A stretch of 7,500 nucleotides of DNA from Cyclobacteriaceae bacterium (GTDB taxonomy: Bacteria; Bacteroidota; Bacteroidia; Cytophagales; Cyclobacteriaceae): contig WGED01000351.1 of the NCBI GenBank assembly GCA_015492915.1, forward strand, positions 1 through 7,500, written 5' to 3'. Under the pieces are notes generated by a model. The model was not told where the DNA came from, did not search any database, and was given only the letters and a program-made list of their open reading frames with translations. Positions 6,787 to 7,500 of this stretch are shown in pieces; positions within the stretch are counted from its first letter, which is position 1; each line of letters begins with the position of its first letter. Both the position numbers and the translations under genes were made by a program.

Positions 6787-7500
6787 TCAAAATTCCAGGA
6801 TAGTCTTTTCAATAATATCGCAACATTCATTCAATTGATCCTCCGTCATCACCAATGGGGGGGCAAAGCGGATGATATTGCCGTGAGTAGGCTTGGCCAG
6901 TAATCCGTTGTCCTTGAGTTTCAGGCAAATGTTCCATGCCGTATCACTGTCTTCCGGCTCATCGATCACAATGGCATTGAGCAGGCCTTTGCCGCGGACA
7001 AGGTTGACAAGTTCTGTTTTTTCAACTAATTCCTGCATCCTTTGGCGGAAGATGATGCCAAGCTTATAAGCGTTCTCCGTCAGTTTTTCCTCTCTGATCA
7101 CTTCAAGCGCCGCCATGGCCACAGCACTGGCCAGCGGATTACCGCCGTAAGTTGATCCGTGCTCTCCGGGGCCTATTGTCAGCATGATTTCATCGCGTGC
7201 GAGAACCGCCGACACAGGCATGACGCCTCCCGAAAGCGCTTTGCCCAGGATCAGAATATCGGGTCGGAAACCTTCATAATCGCAAGCCAGTAGCTTGCCT
7301 GTGCGGGCTATCCCTGTCTGCACCTCATCAGCTATGAAAAGCACATTATTTTTTCGGCAAAGCTCATAAGCACCCCTGAGGTATCCCTCATCGGGCACCA
7401 CAACGCCTGCCTCCCCCTGAATTGGTTCGACCATGAAGCCTGCCACATTCGGGTCTTCAAGAGCTTTCTCCAGTGCGGAAAGATCGTTGTAGGGGATCAA
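6787..7500 (-). CDS. rocD: Ornithine aminotransferase, C-terminal part (5' end beyond window)
   Basis: This PLP-dependent class III aminotransferase converts ornithine and 2-oxoglutarate to glutamate-5-semialdehyde and glutamate, linking arginine/ornithine breakdown to proline and glutamate. The window holds the last 237 codons of a protein usually near 400 residues. The first codon (7500-7498) is TTG, an internal Leu rather than a start. Counting it as 1: FMVEPIQGEAGVVVPDEGYL (22-41) and the PLP-site segment ADEVQTGIARTG (57-68), with D58 contacting the pyridine nitrogen and Q61 the ring. K87 in LGKALSGG forms the Schiff base, and GEHGSTYGGNPLA (112-124) belongs to the cofactor phosphate region. 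The ADEVQTG..RTG / LGKALSGG..PVSAVL combination is characteristic of ornithine aminotransferase rather than acetylornithine or GABA enzymes. It appears to be the upstream gene of a unit with the unknown exported protein and tadA. Confidence 0.95.
   Translation of the reverse strand: MIPYNDLSALEKALEDPNVAGFMVEPIQGEAGVVVPDEGYLRGAYELCRKNNVLFIADEVQTGIARTGKLLACDYEGFRPDILILGKALSGGVMPVSAVLARDEIMLTIGPGEHGSTYGGNPLASAVAMAALEVIREEKLTENAYKLGIIFRQRMQELVEKTELVNLVRGKGLLNAIVIDEPEDSDTAWNICLKLKDNGLLAKPTHGNIIRFAPPLVMTEDQLNECCDIIEKTILEF

Noticed and set aside
6782..6790. TTG start at 6790 for the unknown exported protein
   Set aside because: It overlaps the rocD stop and adds only three residues ahead of the normal MKK signal-peptide start at 6781.

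Overview
The window looks like ordinary chromosomal DNA from a member of the Bacteroidota, perhaps a Cytophagales- or Chitinophagales-like organism of intermediate GC. This rests on protein style (exported sulfatase lipoprotein, periplasmic cyclophilin, RocD- and TadA-type sequences), on start codons that lack Shine-Dalgarno sequences and often follow A/T-rich leaders, and on tight gene packing. It is inferred from the sequence alone, and the genus is not resolved. Nearly every base is coding, and no gap between genes exceeds about 145 bases. I see no tRNA, rRNA, CRISPR array, insertion sequence or phage gene.

Left part, + strand: a large flavin and iron-sulfur oxidoreductase whose 5' end lies outside the window (2-2860). 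A small exported cyclophilin-type peptidyl-prolyl isomerase follows 10 bases later (2871-3440), and the two are probably co-transcribed.

Right part, - strand: reading leftwards from the right edge come ornithine aminotransferase (rocD, N-terminus cut by the edge), a small exported protein of unknown function, the tRNA adenosine deaminase tadA, superoxide dismutase (sodA) and a sulfatase lipoprotein. The first three are closely packed: 5 bases lie between rocD and the unknown gene, and the unknown gene overlaps tadA by one base. They are probably one operon. sodA follows after 63 bases and ends in a strong intrinsic terminator, which isolates the sulfatase behind it. The sulfatase and the isomerase converge, with 12 bases between their stop codons.

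The genes do not form a visible common pathway. They cover 2-hydroxyacid oxidation, envelope protein folding, sulfate ester hydrolysis, superoxide removal, tRNA wobble editing and ornithine/arginine metabolism. I found no convincing new multi-gene system. The points most worth a second look are the unknown exported protein locked into the rocD-tadA unit, a perfect 9-base inverted repeat in front of the sulfatase, the altered active-site residues of the isomerase, and the missing first cysteine pair in the Fe-S protein's C-terminal domain.
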